Of a stretch of DNA of 64,000 nucleotides, positions 53,731 to 61,713 are shown in pieces (position 1 is the first letter of the stretch; each line of letters starts with the position of its first letter). Source of the DNA: Candidatus Paceibacter sp. (GTDB taxonomy: Bacteria; Patescibacteria; ABY1; S139-126); the NCBI GenBank assembly GCA_020724865.1, contig DYGA01000001.1, forward strand, positions 1-64,000, in the 5' to 3' direction. Made by a program: the position numbers and the translations under genes. A model generated the notes under the pieces. It made no database searches. It had not been told where the DNA came from and saw nothing but the letters and a program-made list of their open reading frames with translations.

Positions 53731-55125
53731 CTATCTTTTTGCTCCAGAATAAGCGATTGCTCTTACAATATCCCAGTGTACAGCGGTAGAAGGATAATAC
53801 CCATATAACCAACGAAAGGTTTTTATGGCAACTGTCTCACTGTTTAAATTTCTATCAGAAGGTCTTAAGCCGTAAGTCATAATAGTCACAGCGGCGTTAT
53901 CATTTGGATTATTCATATTCGCATTTCTTAAATATATTTTACGGAAAGATTCTTTAGCTTGATTTTCCTTTGCTTCATTGCGTTGTGATGGCCATCTGCC
54001 GTTTGCTATCTTCAAAACATCTTCCCAGTCGGTTTGATTTTCTGGCAATTTACCAAAGGCAGAAACAAAAGAATTAACAGCTCCAGCTCTTTCTCCTTCT
54101 CCCAACTTAGCTGACATGGGAGAGCCATAAGCTATAAACCACTTAAGTCTGTTTCTTGTTTCATTAGATACATTCTTTCCTTTTACTAATGGTCCAACAT
54201 ATTTATTATCAACATCAGATTCTTTATTTTTATTATTTAACTGATCCCAGTTACTCCAAATAGAATAAAAATTATCAATCATTAGAGCCGAGGCTTCTAA
54301 TAAAATATCATCTATTTGTTTTTGTCTGACGTCTACTTCAAAACCTAAAACAATTGGGTTTTCCTTTTCAGTCACGTCTACTTTACTATTTAAATTTATA
54401 CTGACCTGAGCTGAATAACCAGAAAGATTACCTGTCTTATCAACTGAACGCAAAGAAAAATAATAAGTTACATTATTTGCTAAACCAGTGCTTAGTATGC
54501 TTGTACTCGTAACATTATTGTAAACAGCACTGCCATATTCCCCGGCAATAGTTGAACGATAAATAACTACATGAGAAAAATCACTATCTAATGGTTTGGT
54601 CCAAGAAATTCTAGCGCTAGTATCGCTTACTTTTGTTACTACAATATTCTGTGGCAAATCTGGCGCAGTGGTATCGCTGGGAGCAAAACCACTACTACCG
54701 CTACTACCACTACTTCCTGATGAAGGTTGGGTGGGTACAATTACCTGTTTTGTAAAATTAAGATTTAATTCCACCACTTTACCTGGTTCAAAAGTTTGAT
54801 TATAAACTACATTACTAATGCCTGTTATATACTCTGATTCTCCTGAGAGTTTATATTTAAAAAGTAAATCACCAACATATTCTCCTACTATTAATCTGCT
54901 GGCAAAAGGGTCATTATAACCATATATGCCATCTGATGTCATAATTATCTCTCCGATTTTAACGTCGTTATTATATACGGCAACACTTGTGCCAGCTGGC
55001 AAAGCAATGTTATTAAGAGTAGCTTGGCCCCAAAATGACATAGGGAAAGCTGGAAAACCATCAACAGCTCCTACTGTTGTGGGAAATAATAAAACAAAAA
55101 TTGTAGTAAATATTATTTTTTGCAT
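53731..55125 (-). CDS. Secreted surface protein with Fn3 domain
   Basis: 464 residues. Signal peptide (about 1-19), an N-terminal beta domain (about 22-130, NNDVKIGEIIMTSDGIYGYN), a Ser-Ser-Gly linker (about 138-148), a fibronectin type III domain (about 153-245, DTSARISWTKPLDSDF), and a C-terminal helical domain ending WDIVRAIAYSGAKR. This last domain, with YGLRPSDRNLNSE, looks like a repeat-free helical module common in CPR surface proteins. It ends in TAG. It precedes, on the same strand, nothing but its terminator; the split S-layer-like gene lies just upstream. Confidence 0.82.
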   Translation of the reverse strand: MQKIIFTTIFVLLFPTTVGAVDGFPAFPMSFWGQATLNNIALPAGTSVAVYNNDVKIGEIIMTSDGIYGYNDPFASRLIVGEYVGDLLFKYKLSGESEYITGISNVVYNQTFEPGKVVELNLNFTKQVIVPTQPSSGSSGSSGSSGFAPSDTTAPDLPQNIVVTKVSDTSARISWTKPLDSDFSHVVIYRSTIAGEYGSAVYNNVTSTSILSTGLANNVTYYFSLRSVDKTGNLSGYSAQVSINLNSKVDVTEKENPIVLGFEVDVRQKQIDDILLEASALMIDNFYSIWSNWDQLNNKNKESDVDNKYVGPLVKGKNVSNETRNRLKWFIAYGSPMSAKLGEGERAGAVNSFVSAFGKLPENQTDWEDVLKIANGRWPSQRNEAKENQAKESFRKIYLRNANMNNPNDNAAVTIMTYGLRPSDRNLNSETVAIKTFRWLYGYYPSTAVHWDIVRAIAYSGAKR

Positions 55126-55154
55126 ATAATTAATTGCTTTGCAACTAAAAAATT

Positions 55155-56999
55155 TTATTTCTGTAGAGTTTGTAAATCAGATGGTAAAGTCTTCACATAT
55201 AGACCACTAGCCCAATCAGCAGAACCTGTTGAGTGTGGTACGGCTGACATATCAGACCAGATGAAGAGACGGCTACCAATCAAGGCATTGATAGTGCCTG
55301 TTTGTGTAGCAGAATCTGTTACTAATCCAGTTTGAACATTGTCACCGGTAACGATTGTGCCACCAATAGTAGCTTTCAACTCATAAGTCTTGCTGGATGC
55401 AGCAGCAATCTGTTCTGGAGTGGTCAAACTAATCTTGAGACCACTGGCAGTAAAGGCTGTGCTAGAAGCAGACAAAGCTGTTGGATTACCTGACACATAC
55501 AAAGCTGGGGAAGATAAGGTTACGCTTCCTGAAGTGGCTGTAGTCCAAGTCAAGGTAGAAAGTTCAACAGAACCCTTGGCATCAGCTGCCACCGTGAACT
55601 TGGAAATCACTTGAGTACCAGCACCAAGAACTGTAGTTGGTAAACCAACCAAGGTTACAGTCGGTCTGGTCTTTCTTACTACCATGTCATTGCCATTGAT
55701 ATTTGAGGCTGACACATTTGTACCAGTAGTTTCAGTCAAACCTGAACCTTTACCAACGTGTTTGTAAGTTGCAGAAACATCCCAATTTATACTACCAGTA
55801 CCACCTGAGATGGTTCCAGATGATAAGGCTGGGACATCAATGTAAACTTTCAACACAGCAGTATTGTCTCTGGCAACAAACATTGTTAAGCCAGTGAAGG
55901 TTACTGTGCCTGAAGCCATATAACCAACAGCAGTACCTGTGCCACCACCTTGAACTGGATATTCCAAAGTTACAGCGCCAACATGAGGTTGAATACCAGA
56001 ATCAGCAGTAAAGGTTAATTCTTGTACTTCGAAATCTTCATACTGAGCTGTGAACTTGATTGCGTTCATTAGGACTTTGCTAGTACCAGCCAATACTATA
56101 TCAGCATCTGGTTTGGAAGCATCAGCAGCAGCAGTTAACGAAGGTATAACTATTGTAATCATTTGTAATAAAGCGTCATTGGAAACCATATTTGGACCTT
56201 GAGCAGATAAACTAAAATATATATTGCCTGGTTGTGCATCTGATTTTATGTCAGCATAGATATCTATCACCTTTGAACCTGATGATGGAATAACTAAATT
56301 AACAGTAAAATTATTAACTGCTTCTGGTATCTGCTTAACTGAACCAATTTGAGTTCCACCATCTTTTAAATACATATTGGCAATATATGAAGATGTTAAA
56401 ACAGAAGACGATACTGTCAAATTAGTTATATTTACCGCCCCTTCATTACTGGCTGTTAATACGGCGCTGCCCACTTTGACAGATTGAGAACCTAAAGCAA
56501 AATTCTGATTACCGTAGGCAACATATTTTGTTATTGTTAAACCTCCCTGTGAAACTGTTAATTCGTTAGCTGCTGAATCAAATAATGGGGCATTAAAAAT
56601 TGTATTGGTAGTTAAACCAATAGCATTATTTGTATTTCCGACTAATGTAATCAGTATAGTATCATCAACATTAAATACTCCGCCGTCGGATTTATAAACA
56701 TCAGCCCTTATTTCCAAAACACCCGAGGTATTACTGGGAATAATTAAACTGGAACCGAATGAAAAAAGTGTATCAGTATCTTCAATTAAATCTTGGGATA
56801 AACCTATTTGAGTGCCGTTATAAAATACTTTCACATTTTTAAGACCGCCTAAAACAGAAGTGTTTACTTTAAACTTTAATTCATTAATTTTAATGTTTTC
56901 ATTAGTTGCATGTAATTTCCACCTAGCCATAGTTATATTACTTGCTCCATTAGGAATTCCTCCTGATGGTGAAAGTAAAGGATCAAAAATAACTGACAA
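55155..56999 (-). CDS. C-terminal part of an S-layer-like surface protein (after in-frame amber)
   Basis: 614 residues from a TTG at 56999. Ala/Thr/Ser/Val-rich beta-sandwich repeats (about 20-560), low in charge, ending FIWSDMSAVPHSTGSADWAS and LPSDLQTLQK, a C-terminal pattern of CPR S-layer-like proteins. The frame is open further upstream, through SCTYSGFQNNEPVNLPGTL, to a TAG at 57056-57054, and directly beyond that TAG continues as the 57054-57707 ORF in the same frame. It is therefore most likely the downstream part of one 850-codon gene. Without readthrough it lacks a signal peptide and could not be exported. Confidence 0.75.
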   Translation of the reverse strand: MSVIFDPLLSPSGGIPNGASNITMARWKLHATNENIKINELKFKVNTSVLGGLKNVKVFYNGTQIGLSQDLIEDTDTLFSFGSSLIIPSNTSGVLEIRADVYKSDGGVFNVDDTILITLVGNTNNAIGLTTNTIFNAPLFDSAANELTVSQGGLTITKYVAYGNQNFALGSQSVKVGSAVLTASNEGAVNITNLTVSSSVLTSSYIANMYLKDGGTQIGSVKQIPEAVNNFTVNLVIPSSGSKVIDIYADIKSDAQPGNIYFSLSAQGPNMVSNDALLQMITIVIPSLTAAADASKPDADIVLAGTSKVLMNAIKFTAQYEDFEVQELTFTADSGIQPHVGAVTLEYPVQGGGTGTAVGYMASGTVTFTGLTMFVARDNTAVLKVYIDVPALSSGTISGGTGSINWDVSATYKHVGKGSGLTETTGTNVSASNINGNDMVVRKTRPTVTLVGLPTTVLGAGTQVISKFTVAADAKGSVELSTLTWTTATSGSVTLSSPALYVSGNPTALSASSTAFTASGLKISLTTPEQIAAASSKTYELKATIGGTIVTGDNVQTGLVTDSATQTGTINALIGSRLFIWSDMSAVPHSTGSADWASGLYVKTLPSDLQTLQK

Positions 57000-57053
57000 G
57001 GTGCCTGGTAAATTAACTGGTTCATTATTCTGAAAACCGCTGTAGGTACAACT

Positions 57054-57707
57054 CTAATTGGTAGTAAAAACTGCGTAAGCTTTTAGCTCTCTTAGATCAT
57101 TTAATTGATTGACTTCATTCCAAACTTTCTGTTCCCATTGGTCACTTACTTTTACCGAACCTTTGTCTAATTCTCCTGCAGTCAAATCCATAACATGAGA
57201 CACACAGCCAGAAAGAGATGAAAAAATATTTGTCACATTATCATAATCCGTTCCCCCGATATAATTATTATTTAAAGCATAAGAAGGATTGGCTATACCT
57301 AATACATTCCAACCTATATCTAATGTCCTGCTAAATAATCTTTCATTGGGCTCAACATCCTGTTTGTATTCTAATGTCAATGTTTGATCAGACCCAGTTT
57401 TATTATTTATAAAATAACCATATAAAGGTATAAACTCTGTTTGCCCTAATTCTGCCATGGTTTTCCATCCAGATAATGCTGTATTATCCAAAACTAAAAT
57501 ATCAAAATTAGCTAGAGTTTCTTCAGCTGAAAATATATGGGAATCCACTAATCTAGGCACTGAAATTAGATTCCAACCATTCTTTAAATTTACAGTCTGG
57601 TCATATTCGCCTGCTTTAGACGAACTTACTTTAAATCCAAAAAAAAGTAAGATTAATAAAATTATAAGTAGACTTTTTTTCATCATAAATTTGTTATTAA
57701 AATTCAA
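57054..57707 (-). CDS. N-terminal part of an S-layer-like surface protein (ends at in-frame amber)
   Basis: 217 residues. A second ATG (57686, MMKKSLL) gives a cleaner signal peptide (KKSLLIILLILLFFGFKVSS, cut near SSKAG). The domain begins VNLKNGWNLISVPRLVDS, a common start of CPR and archaeal secreted proteins, and ends DLRELKAYAVFTTN before TAG (57056-57054). The same frame continues for another 633 codons. If the stop is real in vivo, this is a short secreted protein and the rest is a pseudogene fragment. Confidence 0.75.
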   Translation of the reverse strand: MNFNNKFMMKKSLLIILLILLFFGFKVSSSKAGEYDQTVNLKNGWNLISVPRLVDSHIFSAEETLANFDILVLDNTALSGWKTMAELGQTEFIPLYGYFINNKTGSDQTLTLEYKQDVEPNERLFSRTLDIGWNVLGIANPSYALNNNYIGGTDYDNVTNIFSSLSGCVSHVMDLTAGELDKGSVKVSDQWEQKVWNEVNQLNDLRELKAYAVFTTN

Positions 57708-57881
57708 ACTAGTATATATAAATTATATCAATTTATCAATTAAAAATTCCCCAAACAAACGCATGGGGAATTGCTTACTAAATTATCCTGTGTTTACTGC
57801 CTTTTGTCAAATATATAATTAATATGATACATATGATTTATACAAAATGTACTTCCCCCATTTCTTTAGACACGAACCTTG

Positions 57882-58001
57882 TTAGTTACATTGTATGCGA
57901 TAGCCGCCAAACGTGCAAATTGCTGTGGCGGCATTTTTAGTGCGGCTGATAATTTGCTCTTTTAGATCCGGAGCAATTTTATGTTTTTTTATAGGTCTTG
58001 T
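57882..58001 (-). pseudogene. Possible transposase remnant (IS3-type N-terminal helix-turn-helix)
   Basis: An in-frame stretch reads RPIKKHKIAPDLKEQIISRT, the look of the first helices of IS3-type transposase ORF A, then loses the pattern; an overlapping frame reads MPPQQFARLAAIAYNVT. No full transposase or paired ends are present. The rest of the 57708-58093 gap holds only AT-rich DNA and the inverted repeat 57997-58030. Confidence 0.3.
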
Positions 58002-58030
58002 ATAATTACTGTTTAATTATATTATACAAG
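57997..58030. repeat. Inverted repeat
   Basis: CTTGTATAAT (57997-58006) and ATTATACAAG (58021-58030), perfect 10-bp arms with a 14-base loop that adds more weak pairs. It could be an IS end, an operator or a terminator-like hairpin. Confidence 0.5.
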
Positions 58031-58093
58031 ATTAGTGTTCAAAATTTGGGGGAGGGCCACTATCTTTTTTATAATTTATTTTTATATAACCAA

Positions 58094-58360
58094 CTATAAT
58101 TTATTTCTATTTTTTATCAATTTAAACATCATTATAATGAAAAATAAAATAACAATAATATCTATGAATCCCCACAATGTTTTATATCTTAAATAAATTA
58201 GTATTATAGGATTGAATAAAATAGCAATACTAACTAAACACCAAAATAAAAGATTTTGTTTTTTAAAAACTTCATAAATATAATATGCATAATAAATAGA
58301 AGAACCAGTAACTACAAATTTCATAAAAGTATAATCCATAAGGCCAATCAAAAAAGACAA
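58094..58360 (-). CDS. Small membrane protein (DUF6804-like)
   Basis: 88 residues with three hydrophobic helices (about 8-30, 36-55 and 60-80). The VVTGSSIYYAYYIYE helix, the LFWCLVSIAILFNPI segment and a LWGFIDIIV end match the pattern of small DUF6804-type membrane proteins. Function unknown. It lies in an accessory stretch between an IS-like remnant and an ADP-ribosyltransferase-like gene. Confidence 0.6.
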   Translation of the reverse strand: MSFLIGLMDYTFMKFVVTGSSIYYAYYIYEVFKKQNLLFWCLVSIAILFNPIILIYLRYKTLWGFIDIIVILFFIIMMFKLIKNRNKL

Positions 58361-58434
58361 TAAAAGAAATATAGATGATACAATTACTGGTTAATAAAAT
58401 AAATTTTTTTATTCATAATAATTTAAAATTATAA

Positions 58435-58602
58435 TCAGTCATCACAAGTAATATTTTCTAATATTCCGCCTGATTTATAACAAGGCACTTCCACATAACA
58501 TCGTGTCTTTGTTAATCTTCCATTTTCATTCTCCAACTCTTGTAACCACAACTTTAATTCTTTAATCAAGGGGTTCCAAAATCGCACCTGGCGGGATTCC
58601 AT
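58435..58602 (-). CDS. Possible 55-residue protein or gene remnant
   Basis: ATG at 58602 to TGA at 58437-58435. It reads MESRQVRFWNPLIKELKLWL and ends KSGGILENITCDD. There is no ribosome-binding site, and an overlapping frame is also open. Its first half is a diverged copy of sequence at 59390-59435. It may be a fragment left by recombination. Confidence 0.3.
   Translation of the reverse strand: MESRQVRFWNPLIKELKLWLQELENENGRLTKTRCYVEVPCYKSGGILENITCDD
58538..58583. repeat. Direct repeat copy A
   Basis: 46 bases that match 59390-59435 at about 40 positions in the same orientation, starting TCTTGTAACCACAACTTTAA. The pair brackets the gene at 58650-59324. Confidence 0.6.
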
Positions 58603-58622
58603 TCAGACCCATTTATACCTAT

Positions 58623-58649
58623 GAAAAAAACGCTCCGAGAGGGGCGGTT
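58623..58649 (-). terminator. Terminator after the ART-like gene
   Basis: Stem around GCTCCGAGAGGGGCG with a minus-strand T-run; nearly identical to 53699-53726. Confidence 0.7.
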
Positions 58650-59324
58650 TTATTTATCGGAATAATTATCATTTTTAATCTCTACGTTCTTAATATATTT
58701 AAGTGGTAATTCTTTTGGAAACATAATTTCTGGACTTAATCTATTAAAATTTCTAAATTTATCTTTCTTACCTTCTATATTTTTCTCTAATAAAGCTTCT
58801 CCTAAATAATCATTAATTTCATCTTTAACTTTAGGGCCACCAAAAAACCATTCTTTATTAGGTAAACTATTTATATATTTTATTAAATAATTTATAAAAT
58901 CTTTTCCTTCTATAATTGATTTGCGAAAATATTCTTTATCATCGTCATCAACAGCATAATGTAACCATTCGCCGGCAGTAGCTACCTTTGTCCCTTCAAT
59001 ATTCAATGCTGATAAATCTATCTCAAGAATTACATCGCCATAATTTTGTGGTTTATGTGATGCAAACACAAATTCATCTCTACCTTCTTCTCTATCTAAA
59101 TAACCAGTACTAGTATCTTCATAATAACCAAATTCATTTTTACTTATCATTCCTCTTTTGACTAACTCCTTTTCGCTTAATAATGCTCCTTGTTTTTTTA
59201 TTTTTTCCCATTTCTCCTTAGTGGTAGAATGATATAATTTTAATCTTTCCAAGATTTCTTTTTCAGTAATTTCTTTTTCAATTATTTTTTTATTTTCAAA
59301 AGAATTGTTTTTTTCAAATACCAT
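58650..59324 (-). CDS. Putative ADP-ribosyltransferase-fold protein
   Basis: 224 residues, soluble, charged. The N-terminal LKLYHSTTKEKWEKIKKQGAL has the LYHxT and QGxL pattern that starts ADP-ribosyltransferase-fold proteins of the KptA/DarT type. FVFAS, then YGDVILEIDLSAL and a late PEIMFPKELPLKYI follow the order expected of the second strand and the catalytic-Glu loop. Such proteins act as toxins or modify nucleic acids, but the assignment is by pattern and no activity can be claimed. No antitoxin macrodomain gene is adjacent. It is flanked by 46-bp direct repeats. Confidence 0.5.
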   Translation of the reverse strand: MVFEKNNSFENKKIIEKEITEKEILERLKLYHSTTKEKWEKIKKQGALLSEKELVKRGMISKNEFGYYEDTSTGYLDREEGRDEFVFASHKPQNYGDVILEIDLSALNIEGTKVATAGEWLHYAVDDDDKEYFRKSIIEGKDFINYLIKYINSLPNKEWFFGGPKVKDEINDYLGEALLEKNIEGKKDKFRNFNRLSPEIMFPKELPLKYIKNVEIKNDNYSDK

Positions 59325-59389
59325 ACTTGCTTATTTATATTAATATTACCTATATTCTACCAAAATCCCATCTAAACCACTATCACCAA

Positions 59390-59435
59390 TCTTGTAACCA
59401 CAACTTTAACTCTTCTATAAAGATGTTCCAAAATC
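59390..59435. repeat. Direct repeat copy B
   Basis: Partner of 58538-58583, on the 5' side of the ART-like gene. The remaining part of the 59325-59669 gap holds a terminator (59488-59514) and AT-rich DNA. Confidence 0.6.
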
Positions 59436-59487
59436 TCAACTGATGGTGCCCCTATTTTCATAATTTAAAAATAAATTTAGATAAGAA

Positions 59488-59514
59488 AAAACCGCTCTGA
59501 TGAAGAGCGGTTTT
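59488..59514 (-). terminator. Terminator after the Nudix pseudogene
   Basis: AAAACCGCTCT (59488-59498) pairs with AGAGCGGTTTT (59504-59514); both strands have T-rich tails. Confidence 0.75.
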
Positions 59515-59669
59515 ATCAAATAATTTAAATATTTTAAATTTTTAAGTTGATAAAAATTCAGACGAAAATTTTTGAATAAAATATTAACTAGATATGCCGT
59601 TTTATATTTATAGTAATAACTTCTTATTTTCTAACTACAAAAAGAATATAAAATAAAAAATATTAACTC

Positions 59670-60243
59670 TTATTTTACCTCCTCCCAGACAAAATATGTA
59701 ATTTTATCAGATTGCTCCTCTATATATCCTTCAGGATCAAATTGTTCGTCTGTTAATGTACAAGAAAATTGTGGCGAATATATTCTGATTTCAATCCAGG
59801 ATAACTTGGAGATGTAACTTGAGAATCACTTTTTCCGGTTTCAGATAAAGCAAATCCACTACTTATGCCCAACTCTTCTTGAATACCACGTATCACAGCA
59901 GCCTTAGGATTTTCATCTAGCTTAATTTTTTCTGAAACTGATGTCCCTAAATTCCTTTGTCTCTGCCGACCATCCTTAAAAATCTGCCTTTCTTCTTTAA
60001 GACGATATTTTTTACCATCAGGTGATTGGTAATAAATATCAGCACATACAATAATAACTCTTCTTAATAATTCGCCCTTTTCTCCAACAATTAAAATAGT
60101 CTCCCCACTTTCAATTTCTTTTTGGAGATGAGTTAATGTTTTAGATTGTCCAGTACCCCATGATGATGTGTCAATACCAGCATTGGCAAGCTTTTCTTTA
60201 ATGTTTCAATGACAAATTGTTCTTTTTTCTCAAAATTTTCCAT
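59670..60243 (-). pseudogene. Nudix-like hydrolase with two frameshifts
   Basis: The ATG at 60243 opens MENFEKKEQFVIETLKKSL, then the frame must shift near 60190 to read KLANAGIDTSSWGTGQSKTL and on through ADIYYQSPDGKKYRLKEERQ to AVIRGIQEELGISSG, a Nudix-box-like segment. A second shift near 59790 is needed to reach the true end, SCTLTDEQFDPEGYIEEQSD and YFVWEEVK, stop at 59672. Homology signal is continuous across both breaks, so this is a decayed Nudix-superfamily gene or one with sequencing errors. Confidence 0.7.
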
Positions 60244-60346
60244 AGGATAAAAAATAAATTTTTTTCATTATTTACTATTCATAAATCATTATACTAAAAT
60301 TTGCTATATTAGACGATTCAAAAGCATTCAACACATCTATACCTAT

Positions 60347-60374
60347 AAAAAACCGCTTTTTAAAAAGCGGTTTT
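60347..60374 (-). terminator. Terminator overlapping the end of the HEXXH gene
   Basis: AAAACCGCTTTT pairs with AAAAGCGGTTTT. The gene's TAA lies inside the hairpin. Confidence 0.75.
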
Positions 60375-60677
60375 GTTTATATTTAATCTTCTCAATAGCT
60401 GTTTGGCGAGTCGCACAATTTGTGCATTTGTCATTCGGTTAATAGCTTTATCAGTTTTAATTTTAATTTGTTTTTCATTCAATTCAACAAATCTTTCGTG
60501 CAGCATTTCGTGGATATAAACTTCAGCCAAAAACAAATGCAGATTAATAAAAATTTTTTCTTGAAAATAATCTATTTCGCCAAAAGTATTTTTATCAAGC
60601 CATTTAAACTGAACTTCATATTCACTTTTCCTAAGCAAAATTTCATAAATTGATCTTTTTAATAACTTTTTTTTCAT
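60360..60677 (-). CDS. Minimal HEXXH zinc-metallopeptidase-like protein
   Basis: 105 residues from the ATG at 60677, which has AAAGGAG at good spacing; a longer start at 60740 has none. A basic N-terminus (MKKKLLKRS), a strand with VQFKWLDKNTFGEID, then a helix with H56-E57-x-x-H60 (VYIHEMLHERF) and a C-terminal helix rich in Lys/Arg. The size and layout recall minigluzincin or SprT-like stand-alone domains. The third zinc ligand is not certain. No signal peptide is visible, so it would act in the cytosol. Confidence 0.55.
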   Translation of the reverse strand: MKKKLLKRSIYEILLRKSEYEVQFKWLDKNTFGEIDYFQEKIFINLHLFLAEVYIHEMLHERFVELNEKQIKIKTDKAINRMTNAQIVRLAKQLLRRLNINKTAF

Positions 60678-60830
60678 TATCCACTCCTTTTTGTTTTTAA
60701 AGAATTTATCTACTTTAAAATTAAAAATTAAATTTGTCAAATAAAAATAATCAAATTTAAATATAAATGTAAAATTATTAAATTTTTATTTTTAATAATT
60801 AATATTATTAAATTTCAAGTTTGTTTTTAA

Positions 60831-60859
60831 TTGACAAAACCTACTATCCATGCCATACT
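60831..60859 (+). promoter_or_regulatory. Promoter of the RRM protein gene
   Basis: TTGACA (60831-60836), 17-base spacer, CATACT (60854-60859). The predicted leader is about 110 nt. Confidence 0.65.
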
Positions 60860-60891
60860 CAAATCAAGCAAGTGATTCTATTTTATATTTG

Positions 60892-60968
60892 CTTACACAA
60901 ATAATTTAATTAATAGTGTGTAAGTTACATAAATAGTTAGGTCGCTCTTGCGAATTTATTTGTGTAAG
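60892..60968 (+). promoter_or_regulatory. Two-state 5' leader of the RRM protein gene
   Basis: CTTACACAAATAA (60892-60904) pairs perfectly over 13 bases with 60956-60968, just before the start codon. The same 5' segment can instead pair with TGTGTAAG at 60917-60924. The two folds exclude each other, and only the first covers the ribosome-binding region. Confidence 0.55.
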
Positions 60969-60978
60969 TTAAATTACT

Positions 60979-61305
60979 ATGGCAAAAAAACTATACGTCG
61001 GTGGATTGTCCTATAATACCACTCAAGAAGGTTTGCGTGATGCTTTTGCGCAAGCTGGTAATGTAGAGTCAGCCATCATCATTACAGACAAAATGTCAGG
61101 CCGTTCCAAAGGTTTTGGTTTTGTAGAAATGTCTACTGATGAAGAGGCAGACAATGCTATAACTACTTTCAATGGCAAAGAACTTGATGGCCGCACTATA
61201 ACTGTAAGTGAAGCCCGGCCAATGACCGATCGCCCTCGCCGTGATTTTGGAAATCGTGGGCGTGGCTTTGGCGGCGGTGGTAACCGACAAAAAAACTGGA
61301 ACTAA
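60979..61305 (+). CDS. RRM-type RNA-binding protein (glycine-rich, cold-shock-like)
   Basis: 108 residues. One RRM: RNP2 LYVGGL (5-10) and RNP1 SKGFGFVEM (43-51), with conserved aromatic positions, followed by a Gly/Arg-rich tail (RRDFGNRGRGFGGGGNRQ). This is the bacterial and cyanobacterial Rbp layout; such proteins bind single-stranded RNA and are often cold-induced. It stands alone with its own promoter, structured leader and terminator. Confidence 0.95.
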   Translation: MAKKLYVGGLSYNTTQEGLRDAFAQAGNVESAIIITDKMSGRSKGFGFVEMSTDEEADNAITTFNGKELDGRTITVSEARPMTDRPRRDFGNRGRGFGGGGNRQKNWN

Positions 61306-61317
61306 TTATTCCTTTTG

Positions 61318-61347
61318 TAAAAAACCTCCCTACGGGGAGGTTTTTTT
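61318..61347. terminator. Bidirectional terminator after the RRM gene
   Basis: AAAACCTCC pairs with GGAGGTTTT around a CTACG loop, T-tracts on both sides. Confidence 0.85.
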
Positions 61348-61348
61348 A

Positions 61349-61639
61349 TTACCACAACACTTCGATTATTTGTTGTTTTGCTATTGGCTCATCAATATCC
61401 GGAAATTTAAGATGAGGATATTTTGCTGCCTCAGGTTTACATTTAGGGCAATACGGCCTGCTAATTATTTGTCTAAATATTTTATTTTTATCTTTAACCA
61501 GCATCTCAATATCTAACCATTCTATTATCTTATGGGTATAAAGGCAGCGCCAATACATTGAACCATGTGGTGATTTTTTATCTTCAAAAATACCAGCGTG
61601 AATATGCAAATATGCTAAATCAATTTTTAAAACGAACAT
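61349..61639 (-). CDS. Small unknown protein with CxxC
   Basis: 96 residues from the ATG at 61639, which has AGGAGGG six bases upstream; an upstream ATG at 61663 lies before this ribosome-binding site and is unlikely. The centre has RCLYTHKIIEWLDIEMLVKD and the end RPYCPKCKPEAAKYPHLKFP. One CxxC plus other Cys/His residues may bind a metal. I recognise no family. It is convergent with the RRM gene. Confidence 0.65.
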   Translation of the reverse strand: MFVLKIDLAYLHIHAGIFEDKKSPHGSMYWRCLYTHKIIEWLDIEMLVKDKNKIFRQIISRPYCPKCKPEAAKYPHLKFPDIDEPIAKQQIIEVLW

Positions 61640-61686
61640 AAGCCCTCCTATTGTTTTCCTCAACTTAACATAAACAAAAAAAATAG

Positions 61687-61710
61687 AAAAGCCCTCAATT
61701 TTGAGGACTT
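61687..61710 (-). terminator. Terminator after plsY
   Basis: AAAGTCCTC pairs with GAGGGCTTT around AAAATT, followed on the minus strand by T-rich sequence. Confidence 0.75.
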
Positions 61711-61713
61711 TAT

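Noticed and set aside
55155..57707. TAG read as a sense codon.
   Set aside because: comM and the Fn3 surface protein end with TAG at the expected family C-terminus, so TAG is a working stop.
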